In this document: one piece after another, positions 44,269 through 53,416 of the stretch
How the letters are laid out: every line of letters begins with the position of its first letter
How positions within the stretch are numbered: the first letter of the stretch is position 1
Source: Rhodovarius crocodyli
GTDB taxonomy: Bacteria; Pseudomonadota; Alphaproteobacteria; Acetobacterales; Acetobacteraceae
Length of the DNA: 64,000 bases
Assembly (NCBI RefSeq): GCF_004005855.1
Contig: NZ_SACL01000003.1
Coordinates: 248,001-312,000 of the forward strand
Reading direction: 5' to 3'
The notes under the pieces: generated by a model
Databases searched by the model: none
Seen by the model: the letters and a program-made list of their open reading frames with translations, nothing else
Told to the model about the DNA's origin: nothing
Position numbers and translations under genes: made by a program

Positions 44269-45490
44269 CGCCGCGCGAATGCCCCTGCGGTTCACTCATT
44301 CCGCGTTCGATCATCAGCGAGAGGAACCAGATCGAGAGGCCGCCCAGCGCCAGCCCGGAACCCACCCAGCCGGTGGAGACCAGGCCGTAGCCCGCCGCGA
44401 TGGCATGCCCGCCGAGCCAGGGCCCCAGCGCGTTGGCGAAGTTGAAGGCCGAATGGTTCAGCGCGGCCGGCAGCGCCTGGGCCGCGCCCGAGACATCCAT
44501 CAGCCGCGTCTGCAGCACCGTGCCGAGCGACCCGCCGAGCCCGATGCAGAACACATCCAGCGTCAGCAGCCAGATATTGCCGGCCACCAGCGGGAAGATC
44601 GCAAGCGCCACGGCCGTCCAGACCAGCACGGCGCCGGCGGTGGGCATCAGGGCGCGGTCGGCGAAGCGCGGCACGATGATGTTGCCGATCGTCATGCCGA
44701 TGCCGAACACCGCCAGCACCAGCGGCACCACGGCGTCGGACATGCCCGTCACCTCCAGCAGGGTGCTGGCCAGATAGGTGTAGATGGCGAACAGCCCGCC
44801 GAAGCCCACGGCCCCGATCGCCAGCGTCAGCCACATCTGCGGGCGCGTCAGCGCCGACAGCTCTCGCCGCATGCTGGATTTCTGGCCGGGCTTGTCGGTG
44901 GGGGCCAGCAGCGCCACCAGCGCCGCGCAGGCCAGCGCCGCGATCGCGACCAGAACGAAGCTCCAGCGCCAGCCCACGGCCTGGCCCAGCCAGCTGGCCA
45001 TGGGCACGCCGATGATGGTGGCCGTCGTCAGGCCCAGGAACACCTGGCCCACCGCCTGGGTGCGCCGGTGGGGCGGCACCAGCGATGCCGCGACCATGGC
45101 CGCGAAGCCGAAGAACGCCCCGTGCGGCATGCCGCTGAGGAAGCGCCAGACCAGCATCTGCCCGTAGGAGCCCGCCAGGCCGCTGAGGCCGTTGCCCAGC
45201 GCGAACACCACCATCAGCCCCACGATCATCGCGCGGCGCGGCAGGCCGGCGCCCAGCACCGCGATCAGCGGCGCGCCCACCACCACGCCCAGCGCATAGG
45301 CGCTGATGACATGGCCGGCCGCCGGTTCATCCACCCCCAGGTCCCGCGCGAAATAGGGCAGCAGCGACATGGTGGCGAATTCGGTCGTGCCGATGGCGAA
45401 GGCACCGATAGCGAGGGCCAGGATGACCCATAGGGGGCGAGCTGGGGGGCGACCAGGGGGGCGAACTGGGGGGCGAACGGCGGAAGTCAT
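44264..45490 (-). CDS. MFS efflux transporter (AraJ/PbuE-like)
   Basis: 408 aa from ATG 45490, twelve hydrophobic segments. GTTEFATMSLLPYFARDLGV at the first helix and RRAMIVGLMVVFALGN with the A-like motif are typical of AraJ/YdhP-type drug or sugar efflux MFS proteins. The cytoplasmic N-terminus is a repeated R-P-P-x string coded by a 12-bp minisatellite. The ATG overlaps the carbonic anhydrase stop by four bases. Confidence 0.88.
   Translation of the reverse strand: MTSAVRPPVRPPGRPPARPLWVILALAIGAFAIGTTEFATMSLLPYFARDLGVDEPAAGHVISAYALGVVVGAPLIAVLGAGLPRRAMIVGLMVVFALGNGLSGLAGSYGQMLVWRFLSGMPHGAFFGFAAMVAASLVPPHRRTQAVGQVFLGLTTATIIGVPMASWLGQAVGWRWSFVLVAIAALACAALVALLAPTDKPGQKSSMRRELSALTRPQMWLTLAIGAVGFGGLFAIYTYLASTLLEVTGMSDAVVPLVLAVFGIGMTIGNIIVPRFADRALMPTAGAVLVWTAVALAIFPLVAGNIWLLTLDVFCIGLGGSLGTVLQTRLMDVSGAAQALPAALNHSAFNFANALGPWLGGHAIAAGYGLVSTGWVGSGLALGGLSIWFLSLMIERGMSEPQGHSRGA
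45433..45480. repeat. 12-bp minisatellite at the MFS N-terminus
   Basis: About four copies of GGGGGGCGAnCn (plus strand), coding R-P-P-V, R-P-P-G, R-P-P-A and R-P-L. Copy number could change by slippage without breaking the frame. Confidence 0.7.
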
Positions 45491-46104
45491 GCCGGGTTGA
45501 ATGCTCCGTCCTCGCCCAGCAGCATCAGGATGCCGGTGCGGATATCGAAGGTGCCGCCGATCAGGCGCAGCGAACCCTCGGCGACGCGCTCCGCCACCCA
45601 GGGGAAGGTCATGAGGTTGGCCAGCGAGATCTTCACCGTCTCCTGCTCCGCGGCGGTCTGCGGGTCGGCCGGGTTGCACGCCAGCACGCGGCTGCGCGCT
45701 TCCTTCGCGATCTGCATCCAGGGCGCCACGAAATCCTTCGCGGCGTCGGGGAAGCCGTTCAGCAGCGCGTGAACGCCGCCGCACATGCCGTGGCCCAGCA
45801 CGATGATGCGGGGCACCTGCAGCACGCGCACCGCGAATTCCAGCGCGGCGGAGGTGCCGTGCAGGTCGCCGTCGGGCTTATAGGGCGGCACCAGATTGGC
45901 CACGTTGCGGACGATGAACATCTCGCCCGGGCCGGTGCCGAACACCATGGCGGGGTCCACGCGGCTGTCGGAACAGCTGATGACCAGGGCGCCGGGCTTC
46001 TGTCCGTCACGCGCCAGGGACTGGAACAGCTTGCGGCGCTCGGGCCACACATTCTCCCGGAACTGGGCGTAGCCGGAGAGGAGGTCGTCGATATCGTCGG
46101 GCAT
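45487..46104 (-). CDS. Beta-class carbonic anhydrase
   Basis: 205 aa from ATG 46104. Zinc ligands Cys44 (V-I-S-C-S-D-S-R), His105 and Cys108 (L-G-H-G-M-C-G-G), with the Asp46/Arg48 dyad, are all present, so an active enzyme is expected. It interconverts CO2 and bicarbonate in the cytoplasm. It is co-transcribed with the MFS gene by overlap. A 77-base gap separates it from the TetR gene. Confidence 0.95.
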   Translation of the reverse strand: MPDDIDDLLSGYAQFRENVWPERRKLFQSLARDGQKPGALVISCSDSRVDPAMVFGTGPGEMFIVRNVANLVPPYKPDGDLHGTSAALEFAVRVLQVPRIIVLGHGMCGGVHALLNGFPDAAKDFVAPWMQIAKEARSRVLACNPADPQTAAEQETVKISLANLMTFPWVAERVAEGSLRLIGGTFDIRTGILMLLGEDGAFNPA

Positions 46105-46181
46105 GGGGCGGCTCCCTGCGCGTGTCCGGGCCCGATGTCCAGCCCCGGACCCAGTGCAATTTGGTGCAGTGCAGCAGGACG

Positions 46182-46781
46182 TCAACCCTGCGAGGGCGCC
46201 GAAACGCGGCCGAGCAGCAAACCGATGACCGGGGTCAGCAGCCCGGCCAGCACGGCCGGATCGGCCCCGGCCAGCGGGGCTAGTTGCATCATCTGGCGCA
46301 TCATCTGCACGCCCGCGACCAGCGACAGCAGCAGCGCCGCGCGCTCGGCCGCGTGTTCGCCCGCCACGCTGCCCTCGGCGGTGCGCTGGTGCGCCTCGGC
46401 GATGCGCGCCCGGGCGATGCGGGCAGCGGTGTCGCTGGTGGTGGAGCGGAACAGGATCAGGAAGCCGTCCAGCGGCGTGGCCTCGGTGCCGGTCAGGCCC
46501 ACCAGCGCCTCGGCGAAGGCCCGGGCGGGGTCGGCGGCCGCCAGATTGACGGGGGAGAGGATGACGGGATCGCGCATGGTGTCGTGCACGACCTCTCCGA
46601 ACAGCCCCTCCTTCGAGCCGAAATAGCGGTTGACCATCATGGCCGTGACGCCCGCTTCCTCCGCGATGCCGCGCAGGCCGGCGCCCTCGTAGCCGTGCTG
46701 GGCGAAGGCGCGGCGGGCGGAGGCCAGGATGGCGGCGCGGGTGGCCGCGGCCTTGGCGGAGCGGCCTTCGGGAGCGTTCAT
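46182..46781 (-). CDS. TetR-family regulator of the divergent oxidoreductase
   Basis: 199 aa. N-terminal HTH TRAAILASARRAFAQHGYEG ... GVTAMMVNRYFGSKEGLFGE is clear; the rest is the variable ligand domain. Its start is 73 bases from the divergent NAD-dependent oxidoreductase, and two matching palindromic sites lie between, so it very likely represses both itself and that gene. Confidence 0.92.
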   Translation of the reverse strand: MNAPEGRSAKAAATRAAILASARRAFAQHGYEGAGLRGIAEEAGVTAMMVNRYFGSKEGLFGEVVHDTMRDPVILSPVNLAAADPARAFAEALVGLTGTEATPLDGFLILFRSTTSDTAARIARARIAEAHQRTAEGSVAGEHAAERAALLLSLVAGVQMMRQMMQLAPLAGADPAVLAGLLTPVIGLLLGRVSAPSQG

Positions 46782-46831
46782 TATACACCTGTAGACTTAA
46801 AAGGAGATGTTCAGTATACGATCGTAGACTT
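46781..46831. promoter_or_regulatory. Two TetR operators
   Basis: TATAC-ACCT-GTAGACTT (46782-46798) and TATAC-GATC-GTAGACTT (46815-46831) share 13 of 17 bases. Each is an imperfect palindrome of half-site GTCTAC/GTAGAC with a 4-base spacer. One touches the TetR start codon, the other lies 24 bases before the oxidoreductase start. Confidence 0.7.
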
Positions 46832-46854
46832 TTTTGGCCGAACAGGAAACAGCG

Positions 46855-47853
46855 ATGCGCGACACGGTATTGGTAACAGGCGGGACGGGCTTCATCGCGA
46901 GCTGGGCGATCGTGTCGCTATTGCGCCAGGGCTATGCGGTGCGCACCACCATCCGCGAGCCTGGGCGGGAGGCGGCGGTCCGCCAGGCCACCGGGGCGGC
47001 CATGGCCGAGCCCGGCGACAGGCTTACCTGTGTCGTGGCCGACCTGACCCGCGACGATGGCTGGGACTCCGCCATGGCCGGGTGCCGGCATGTGCTGCAC
47101 ATCGCCTCGCCCCTGGGGCGCGAGGCGCCTTCCGATCGTGACGCGCTGGTCGGGCCCGCGCGCGACGGCACTCTGCGCGTGCTGCGCGCGGCGGTGGCGG
47201 CGGGTGTCGAGCGGGTGGTGATGACCTCTGCCGCCGCGACGGCGCGCGAGCGCGGCTCCAGCGCCGTCAGCACCGAGGCCATCTGGGCGGATCCCGAGGA
47301 CCCGCTGCTCGATCCCTATCGCCGCTCCAAGATCCTGGCCGAGCGGGCGGCGTGGGACTTCATGGCGGGCGCTGGCAACCGGACCAGCCTGACCACCATC
47401 CTGCCGGGCGCCGTGTTCGGGCCGCTGCTGCCGGGCGTGCCGGTGGGCTCCGTCTGGATGGTGAAGAGCCTGCTGGAGGGCAAGCCGCCCCGGCTGCTCA
47501 ACCTGGGCCTGTCGGTGGTGGATGTGCGCGACCTGGCGGAGGCGCATGTCGCGGCCCTGACCGCCCCCGCCGCGCCGGGCGAGCGTTTCCTCTGTACCGG
47601 CCATTTCCTGTGGATGCCGGAGGTGGCGGCGGTGCTGCGCCAGGGGCTGGGCGCCCGGGGCGCGCGCGTGCCGGACAAGGTGCTGCCGGACTGGCTGGTC
47701 GGGCCGCTGTCCTGGGTGGTGCCGCGCCTGCGGATGTTCCGCCACGACATCGGCCAGCGGCGGGAGGCGGATAACGGCAAGGCGCGCGCCGTGCTGGGCT
47801 TCGACCCGCGCCCGGCGGCGGAGACGCTGTTGGACTGCGCGCGCAGCCTTTAG
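46855..47853 (+). CDS. NAD(P)-dependent epimerase/dihydroflavonol reductase-like oxidoreductase
   Basis: 332 aa from ATG 46855 (AGGA seven bases upstream). Extended SDR: VLVTGGTGFIASWAIVSLL, M-T-S-A-A-A-T and Y-R-R-S-K (catalytic Tyr/Lys), then SVVDVRDLAEAHVAAL of the DFR/cinnamoyl reductase type. It probably reduces or oxidises a hydroxyl/carbonyl compound that is also the TetR inducer. Its stop overlaps that of the Bug receptor gene on the other strand. Confidence 0.88.
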   Translation: MRDTVLVTGGTGFIASWAIVSLLRQGYAVRTTIREPGREAAVRQATGAAMAEPGDRLTCVVADLTRDDGWDSAMAGCRHVLHIASPLGREAPSDRDALVGPARDGTLRVLRAAVAAGVERVVMTSAAATARERGSSAVSTEAIWADPEDPLLDPYRRSKILAERAAWDFMAGAGNRTSLTTILPGAVFGPLLPGVPVGSVWMVKSLLEGKPPRLLNLGLSVVDVRDLAEAHVAALTAPAAPGERFLCTGHFLWMPEVAAVLRQGLGARGARVPDKVLPDWLVGPLSWVVPRLRMFRHDIGQRREADNGKARAVLGFDPRPAAETLLDCARSL

Positions 47854-48785
47854 CCGCCGCGCGCGCCCGTGGCCCGCAGGATGGGCAGCCAGCGCGCCTG
47901 CTCCGCCGCGATGAACGGCACGGCGGCGCTCGGCAGGGGCTGCACCCCGGCCTCGGCATAGCGGCGCAGCAGGTTCGCATCGCTCAGCGCGGCGCGGGTG
48001 GCGTTGCTCAGGCGCTCCATCACCGGCGCCGGCGTCGCGGCCGGCGCATACAGCGCCTGCCAGGACGCGCTTTCATACCCGCGCACGCCGGCTGCCTGCA
48101 GGGTGGGCAGCTGCGGCAGCAGGGCGGAGGGCACCGAGGTGGTGACGGCCAGCCCGCGCACCCGGTTGTCGGCCATCAGCGGCGCGATCAGGGTCTGGCT
48201 GTCGATCATGAAATCCACCCTTCCGGCCACCAGGTCCGTCACGGCCTGGGGCGTGCCGCGATAGGGGATGACCTCGAACTCCACCCCCGCCAGCTGCTTC
48301 AGCAATTCCCCCGCGAGATGGGAGGCGGCACCGATTCCGGTGGTGGCGAAGCGCGCCTGGCCGGCCTTGCCGCGCAGCCATTCCAGGAAGCCCGGCACAT
48401 CCTGCGCGGGCAGGGAGGGATGCACCGCCACCACGAAGGGCTGCTGGCCCAGCAGCGCGACGGGCGCGAAATCCGCCACGGGGTCCACCCCGGCATCCGG
48501 ATACAGCGCCGGGATCACGGCATGGGCCGCGCCCGAGAGCAGCAGCGTGTTGCCGTCAGGCTGGGCGCGCGCCACGGCCCGCGCGCCGATCACGCTGCCG
48601 GCGCCGGGCATGTTCTCGATCACCACGGTCTGGCCCAGCTCACGCCCCAGCGGTTCCGCCAGGATGCGCGCCACCACGTCGATCACCCCGCCCGCCGCGA
48701 AGGGCACCACGACCCGGACTGAGCGCGATTGCGCCACGGCAGGCGTGGCGAGCAGGGCGAGGGCGGCGGCGCGGCGGGTGAGCAT
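47850..48785 (-). CDS. Bug-family tripartite tricarboxylate transporter receptor, copy 1
   Basis: 311 aa from ATG 48785. Twin-Arg-containing signal MLTRRAAALALLATPAVAQ, then VRVVVPFAAGGVIDVVARIL and ENMPGAGSVIGARAVA, the hallmarks of Bug periplasmic binding proteins, which deliver carboxylates to TctAB or act as sensors. No membrane subunits are nearby, as is common for these receptors. Confidence 0.92.
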   Translation of the reverse strand: MLTRRAAALALLATPAVAQSRSVRVVVPFAAGGVIDVVARILAEPLGRELGQTVVIENMPGAGSVIGARAVARAQPDGNTLLLSGAAHAVIPALYPDAGVDPVADFAPVALLGQQPFVVAVHPSLPAQDVPGFLEWLRGKAGQARFATTGIGAASHLAGELLKQLAGVEFEVIPYRGTPQAVTDLVAGRVDFMIDSQTLIAPLMADNRVRGLAVTTSVPSALLPQLPTLQAAGVRGYESASWQALYAPAATPAPVMERLSNATRAALSDANLLRRYAEAGVQPLPSAAVPFIAAEQARWLPILRATGARGG

Positions 48786-48820
48786 GCGCAAATCCTGCCC
48801 TGTATAGCTTTCAGCGCAAG

Positions 48821-49948
48821 TCAGATTCCGCGCGCGATGATCACCCGCATGATCTCGTTCGTGCCTTCCAGGATGCGGTGCACGCGCAGGTCGCGCACCA
48901 GCTTCTCGATGCCGTAGTCGGCCAGATAGCCGTAGCCGCCCAGCAGCTGCAGCGCCTCGTCCGCCACGCGGTGGCAGTTGTCGGTGATGTGGCGCTTGGC
49001 CATGGCGCAGAAACGCGTCGCATCGGGCGCCTTGGCATCAAGCTTGGCGGCGGCCCGCCACAGGAAGGTGCGCGACACCTCCAGCTCCGTCGCCATGTCG
49101 GCCAGGCGGAACTGGGTGGCCTGGAAATCCGCGACCGTGCGCCCGAAGGCCCGGCGTTCCTTCACATAGGCCTGCGCGATGTCCAGCGCCCGCTGCGCGC
49201 CCCCCAGCGAGCAGGCCGCGATGTTCAGCCGCCCGCCATCCAGCCCCGCCATGGCATAGCGGAACCCATGGCCTTCCTCGCCCAGCAGGGCCTCGGCCGG
49301 CACCCGCGCGCCCTCGAAGATCACCTGCCGGGTGGGCTGGGCGTTCCAGCCCATCTTCTTCTCATTGGCGCCGAAGGACAGGCCCGGCGTGTCCTTCGGG
49401 ATCAGCAGCGCCGACACCCCATTGGCCCCGGGCCCGCCCGTGCGCGCCATGGTCAGGTACAGGTCGCTGACGCCGGCGCCCGAGATGAACTGCTTGGTGC
49501 CGTCCAGCACGAAGCCCTGGTTGTCCCGCGCGGCGCGGGTGGACAGCGCCGCCGCGTCGCTGCCCGCGCCGGGCTCGGTCAGGGCATAGCTGGCGATGCG
49601 CTCCATCGTCAGCAGGGCGGGCAGCTGCTCGGCGCGCTGCGCGTCATTGCCGAAGCGGTCGATCATCCAGGCGACCATGTTGTGGATCGACAGGAAGGCC
49701 GAGATCGCCGGGCAGCCGGTCGCCAAGGCCTCGAAGATCACGGCGGCATCCAGCCGCGTCAGGCCGGAACCGCCCGATTCCTCGCGCACATAGATGCCGG
49801 CCATGCCCAGCGCCGCGGCCTCCCGCAGCACATCCACGGGCAAGTGGCGGGCCTCGTCCCAGGCCTGGGCGTTGGGGGCCAGGCGCGTGGCGGCGAAATC
49901 GAGCGCCATCTCGCGCACCGCGAGAGTGGTTTCGGGGAGTTCGAACAT
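48821..49948 (-). CDS. Acyl-CoA dehydrogenase, isobutyryl/short-branched type
   Basis: 375 aa, complete. Motifs SYALTEPGAGSDAAAL, QFISGAGVSDLYLTMART and the C-terminal H-R-I-L-E-G-T-N-E-I-M-R, whose Glu is the usual catalytic base. It resembles ACAD8-type enzymes of valine degradation. It follows the indolepyruvate-type oxidoreductase gene by 18 bases, so it may oxidise the acyl-CoA that enzyme makes. Confidence 0.9.
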   Translation of the reverse strand: MFELPETTLAVREMALDFAATRLAPNAQAWDEARHLPVDVLREAAALGMAGIYVREESGGSGLTRLDAAVIFEALATGCPAISAFLSIHNMVAWMIDRFGNDAQRAEQLPALLTMERIASYALTEPGAGSDAAALSTRAARDNQGFVLDGTKQFISGAGVSDLYLTMARTGGPGANGVSALLIPKDTPGLSFGANEKKMGWNAQPTRQVIFEGARVPAEALLGEEGHGFRYAMAGLDGGRLNIAACSLGGAQRALDIAQAYVKERRAFGRTVADFQATQFRLADMATELEVSRTFLWRAAAKLDAKAPDATRFCAMAKRHITDNCHRVADEALQLLGGYGYLADYGIEKLVRDLRVHRILEGTNEIMRVIIARGI

Positions 49949-49966
49949 GGCGTTTCCTGTTTCCCG

Positions 49967-52900
49967 TCACTCTGCCGGGGCAGGGGCGGAAAGCGAAGCC
50001 CTCATGGAATCCATCCGGCGGCGTGCGGCGGCCAGGTTGCGGGCCTTGATGGGGCCATACCCCTTGATGCCGGCAGCGGCCTCGGCCCATTCGCAGATGG
50101 CCGTGTGGTGGGTGAGCAGCTTCGGCAGCAATTCCTCCAGCCCGGCCTCGAACCACGCGGCCAAGGCGCGTTCCTCGCGGCGCTCCCCGGTGCGGCCGAA
50201 GGGGTCCAGCGCGGTGCCGCGCAGGAACTTGCCGTGCCTGAGCCAGCCCATGGCACGCAGCATCCAGGGGCCGAAATCGCGCTTGCGCTCACCCAGCGCG
50301 GGCGGGGCCAGATGCATGTGGATGGCCTTCGTGCCCTGGAAATGCGCGGCCAGCTCCGCCTGCCAGGCGGGGTCCGCATGCAGGCGCGCGACCTCGTACT
50401 CGTCCTTGTAGGCGGTCAGGCGATAGAGCTGGCGGGCCACGGCTTCGGTCAGGCGGGTGCTGCCCAGCGGGCGCTCGGCGGCCGCCACGCGCGCCACCAC
50501 CTCGCGGTAGTGGCGAGAGGTGCGGCGGTTCTGCCAGCCGGTCAGGTCATCGGCCAGCCGGTCGATCATCGCCTCCAGCGTCTCGGGCGCGGGTGCTTCC
50601 ACGGGGGCCAGCGCGTCGCGCCGGCCGGCGGTGAAGGCGGCCTGGTTGCGGGCCACCTCGGCGCCGTTCAGCTCGAAGGCGCGCAGGATGGCGGCGGCGC
50701 CCAGCGGCACCAGCCCGCGCTGATAGGCCACACCCAGCAGATAGGCGTTCAGGAAGATCAGGTCGCCGAATTCATCCTCCACCACCTTGGCGGCGGGCAG
50801 CGTCACCAGCTCCTTCGCCGCGCTGCGCAGGGCTTCGCGCATCGCGGGGGCGTCCAGCCTGGTTTCGGGGTTCAGCACGAATTGCTGGGTGGGGGAGACG
50901 GCATCGCTGGCGATGACCACGCTGCGGTCCGTGCCCAGCATGGGGCGGGCGAACCGGCCATGCGCCACCACGATGTCGGCGGCCAGCATCAGGTCCGCCT
51001 GGCCCTGGCCGATGCGCGGGCCGGTCAGCGTCTCGGGTGCCGCGTCGGCCAGGCCGATGCGCAGCTGGCCGTAGACGCCGCCGCCCTTCTGGGCCAGGCC
51101 CAGCATGTCCACGCCCCGCACCGGGCGGCCTTCCAGATGCGCGGCCATGGCCAGGATCGCGGCCAGCGCCGTGATGCCCTGGCCGCCGACACCGGCCAGC
51201 AGCAGGTTCCAGGGTTCGGTCTGCGGCGGGCGCGCGGGTTCGGGCGGGGGCAGCAGGGCGGCGGGCAGGCCGGGCTTGCTGGGCTCGGCACCTTCCAGCG
51301 TCAGGAAGCTGGGGCAGAAGCCCTCGACGCAGGACATGTCCTGGTTGCAGGCGGATTGGTCGATGTGGCGCTTGCGGCCCCAGGGGGTCTCGACGGGCTC
51401 CACCGCGATGCAGTTGCTGGCGCGGGAACAGTCGCCGCAATCCTCACACACGCGCGGGTTGATGACGGCCCGGCGGGCCGCTGCCGGGGCGGTGCCGCGC
51501 TTGCGGTGGCGGCGGCGCTCCGTAGCGCATTCCTGGTCGTAGAGCAGCACCGTCACGCCCGGGATTTCCCGAAGCTCCTTCTGCACCGCGTCCAGATCGG
51601 CGCGGGCGTGGAAGGTGACGCCGGCGGGGATCAGCGGGTCGCCCTGGTGGCGCTCGGGGTCGTCACCCACCACGACCACGCGGGTGGCGCCCTCCGCCAC
51701 CATCTGGGCCGCCAGGCGCGGCACGCCCACATCGGCGTCGGGCTGCTGGCCGCCGGTCATGGCGACCGCGCTGTTCACCAGGATCTTGTAGGTGACGTTG
51801 GCGCGGGCCGCGATCGCGGCGCGCACCGCCAGAGACCCCGAATGCGCATAGGTGCCGTCGCCCAGATTGGCGAACATGTGCGGCGTGCTGGTGAAGTGCC
51901 GCTGGCCCAGCCACGGCATGCCCTCGCCGCCCATCTGGGTATAGAAGGGCGTCTCCCGGTTCATGTTCGTCACCAGGAAGTGGCAACCGATGCCAGCCAT
52001 GCCCTGGCTGCCCGCGGGCAGCCTGGTCGAGGTGTTGTGCGGACAGCCAGGGCAGAAATGCGGCGCGCGCATGTGCACCGGCACGGTGGCGGCAGCGGCC
52101 AGCGCGTCCAGCTCGGCCACGCGGCGGGCCATGTCCTCGGTCTGGATCGGCAGGCGGGCGGCCAGCGCCCGCAGCACGGCGGCGGCATCCAATTCGCCGT
52201 TTTCCGAGAGCAGCGGCGCGCCATCGCCGCCGCGCTTGCCGGTAATTCGGGGCGCGTTCGGCAGGCCGTACAGCGCCTCGCGCAGCATCGTCTCGGTGAA
52301 GGCTCGGCGGTCCTCGATGACCAGCACTTCCTCCATGCCGGCGGCGAATTCGCGCGCCAGGTCGGCATCGAAGGGCCAGGGCATGCCGAGCTTCAGCAGC
52401 CGCACCCCCGCATCGCGCAGCATGGCCGGCGTCAGCCCCGCATCCTGCAGCGCCTGGCGCAGCGTGTTCCACGCCTTTCCGCGCGCGACGATGCCGAAGC
52501 GCGGGTTGGGCGCATCGGCCATGATGCGGTTCAGCCCGTTGGCGCGGGCGAAGGCGAGGGCCGCCGGCAGGCGCAGACCCCGCAGCCGCGCCTCCGCGGC
52601 CTGGGCCGTGTCGCCCTGGCGGATATGGAAGTCGCCGGTCACGGGCGCGGTGGTGGCGAAGTGCTCAGGGTCCACGCGCAGGGTCATGGTGGCGTCCATC
52701 GTCTCCGCCACGCATTTCATGCCCACCCACAGGCCCGAGGCACGCGACAGCGCGATGCCCTTCACGCCGTATTCCAGCACCTCCGCGACATCGGCTGGGT
52801 CCAGGAAGGGCACTTCCAGGTCCAGCCAGGCGTATTCGCTGCTGTTGGTGACGGTGGAGGACTTCGCCGCCGGGTCGTCGCCCGACAGCGCCAGCACCCC

Positions 52901-53317
52901 GCCCAAGGGCGCCGTGCCATAGTTGTTGGCATGGCGGATCACGTCGCCGCTGCGGTCCAGTCCCGGGCCCTTGCCGTACCAGATGGCGAACACGCCCTGG
53001 TGCTTCGCCCCGGCCATCAGGTTCAGCTGCTGCGTGCCCCAACAGGCGGTGGCGGCCAGCTCCTCGTTCAGGCCGGGTTCGAACACCACATGCGCCTCGG
53101 CCAGGCGCGCGGTGTGGCGCGACAGCTCGCGGTCGTAATTGCCCAGGGGACTGCCGCGATAGCCGGTGATGTAGCCGCCCGTGTCCAGGCCCAACGCCTC
53201 ATCCAACTGGCGCCGCAGCAGCGGCAGGCGCACCAGCGCCTGGGTGCCGGTCAGCAGCGTGTCCTCGTGCAGGCTGTTCCATTTGTGGTCCAGCGTGATG
53301 CGGTCGATGCGGCTCAT
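49967..53317 (-). CDS. Indolepyruvate ferredoxin oxidoreductase-type 2-oxoacid oxidoreductase (fused)
   Basis: 1116 aa from ATG 53317. N-terminal pyrimidine-binding part (TGTQALVRLPLLRRQLDEAL, GYRGSPLGNYDREL), TPP-binding part about 440-560 (HFCPGCPHNTSTRLP, GIGCH, MGGEGMPW, ANLGDGTYAHSG), a cysteine cluster about 640-690 (C-E-D-C-G-D-C, A-C-N-Q-D-M-S-C) for Fe-S, and a C-terminal gamma part (LLLAGVGGQGITALAAILAM). It converts an aryl- or branched 2-oxoacid to acyl-CoA with ferredoxin as acceptor. Divergent Lrp regulator next door. Confidence 0.92.
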   Translation of the reverse strand: MSRIDRITLDHKWNSLHEDTLLTGTQALVRLPLLRRQLDEALGLDTGGYITGYRGSPLGNYDRELSRHTARLAEAHVVFEPGLNEELAATACWGTQQLNLMAGAKHQGVFAIWYGKGPGLDRSGDVIRHANNYGTAPLGGVLALSGDDPAAKSSTVTNSSEYAWLDLEVPFLDPADVAEVLEYGVKGIALSRASGLWVGMKCVAETMDATMTLRVDPEHFATTAPVTGDFHIRQGDTAQAAEARLRGLRLPAALAFARANGLNRIMADAPNPRFGIVARGKAWNTLRQALQDAGLTPAMLRDAGVRLLKLGMPWPFDADLAREFAAGMEEVLVIEDRRAFTETMLREALYGLPNAPRITGKRGGDGAPLLSENGELDAAAVLRALAARLPIQTEDMARRVAELDALAAAATVPVHMRAPHFCPGCPHNTSTRLPAGSQGMAGIGCHFLVTNMNRETPFYTQMGGEGMPWLGQRHFTSTPHMFANLGDGTYAHSGSLAVRAAIAARANVTYKILVNSAVAMTGGQQPDADVGVPRLAAQMVAEGATRVVVVGDDPERHQGDPLIPAGVTFHARADLDAVQKELREIPGVTVLLYDQECATERRRHRKRGTAPAAARRAVINPRVCEDCGDCSRASNCIAVEPVETPWGRKRHIDQSACNQDMSCVEGFCPSFLTLEGAEPSKPGLPAALLPPPEPARPPQTEPWNLLLAGVGGQGITALAAILAMAAHLEGRPVRGVDMLGLAQKGGGVYGQLRIGLADAAPETLTGPRIGQGQADLMLAADIVVAHGRFARPMLGTDRSVVIASDAVSPTQQFVLNPETRLDAPAMREALRSAAKELVTLPAAKVVEDEFGDLIFLNAYLLGVAYQRGLVPLGAAAILRAFELNGAEVARNQAAFTAGRRDALAPVEAPAPETLEAMIDRLADDLTGWQNRRTSRHYREVVARVAAAERPLGSTRLTEAVARQLYRLTAYKDEYEVARLHADPAWQAELAAHFQGTKAIHMHLAPPALGERKRDFGPWMLRAMGWLRHGKFLRGTALDPFGRTGERREERALAAWFEAGLEELLPKLLTHHTAICEWAEAAAGIKGYGPIKARNLAAARRRMDSMRASLSAPAPAE

Positions 53318-53363
53318 TTGGACGGTATCCTTTGGGTGGAAGGATGCACCGCGAACTGTGCAA

Positions 53364-53400
53364 GAATATTCCGAAGACGTTTGTGCGCCGCCGAACAAAC
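53364..53400. promoter_or_regulatory. Candidate Lrp/AsnC sites in the divergent promoter
   Basis: The 99-base gap holds the AT-rich palindrome GAATATTC (53364-53371) and the inverted repeat GTTTGT-N10-ACAAAC (53379-53400), just before the Lrp ribosome site AGGAGG. Either could be the autoregulatory site. Confidence 0.4.
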
Positions 53401-53416
53401 AGGAGGATCTGCCGCC

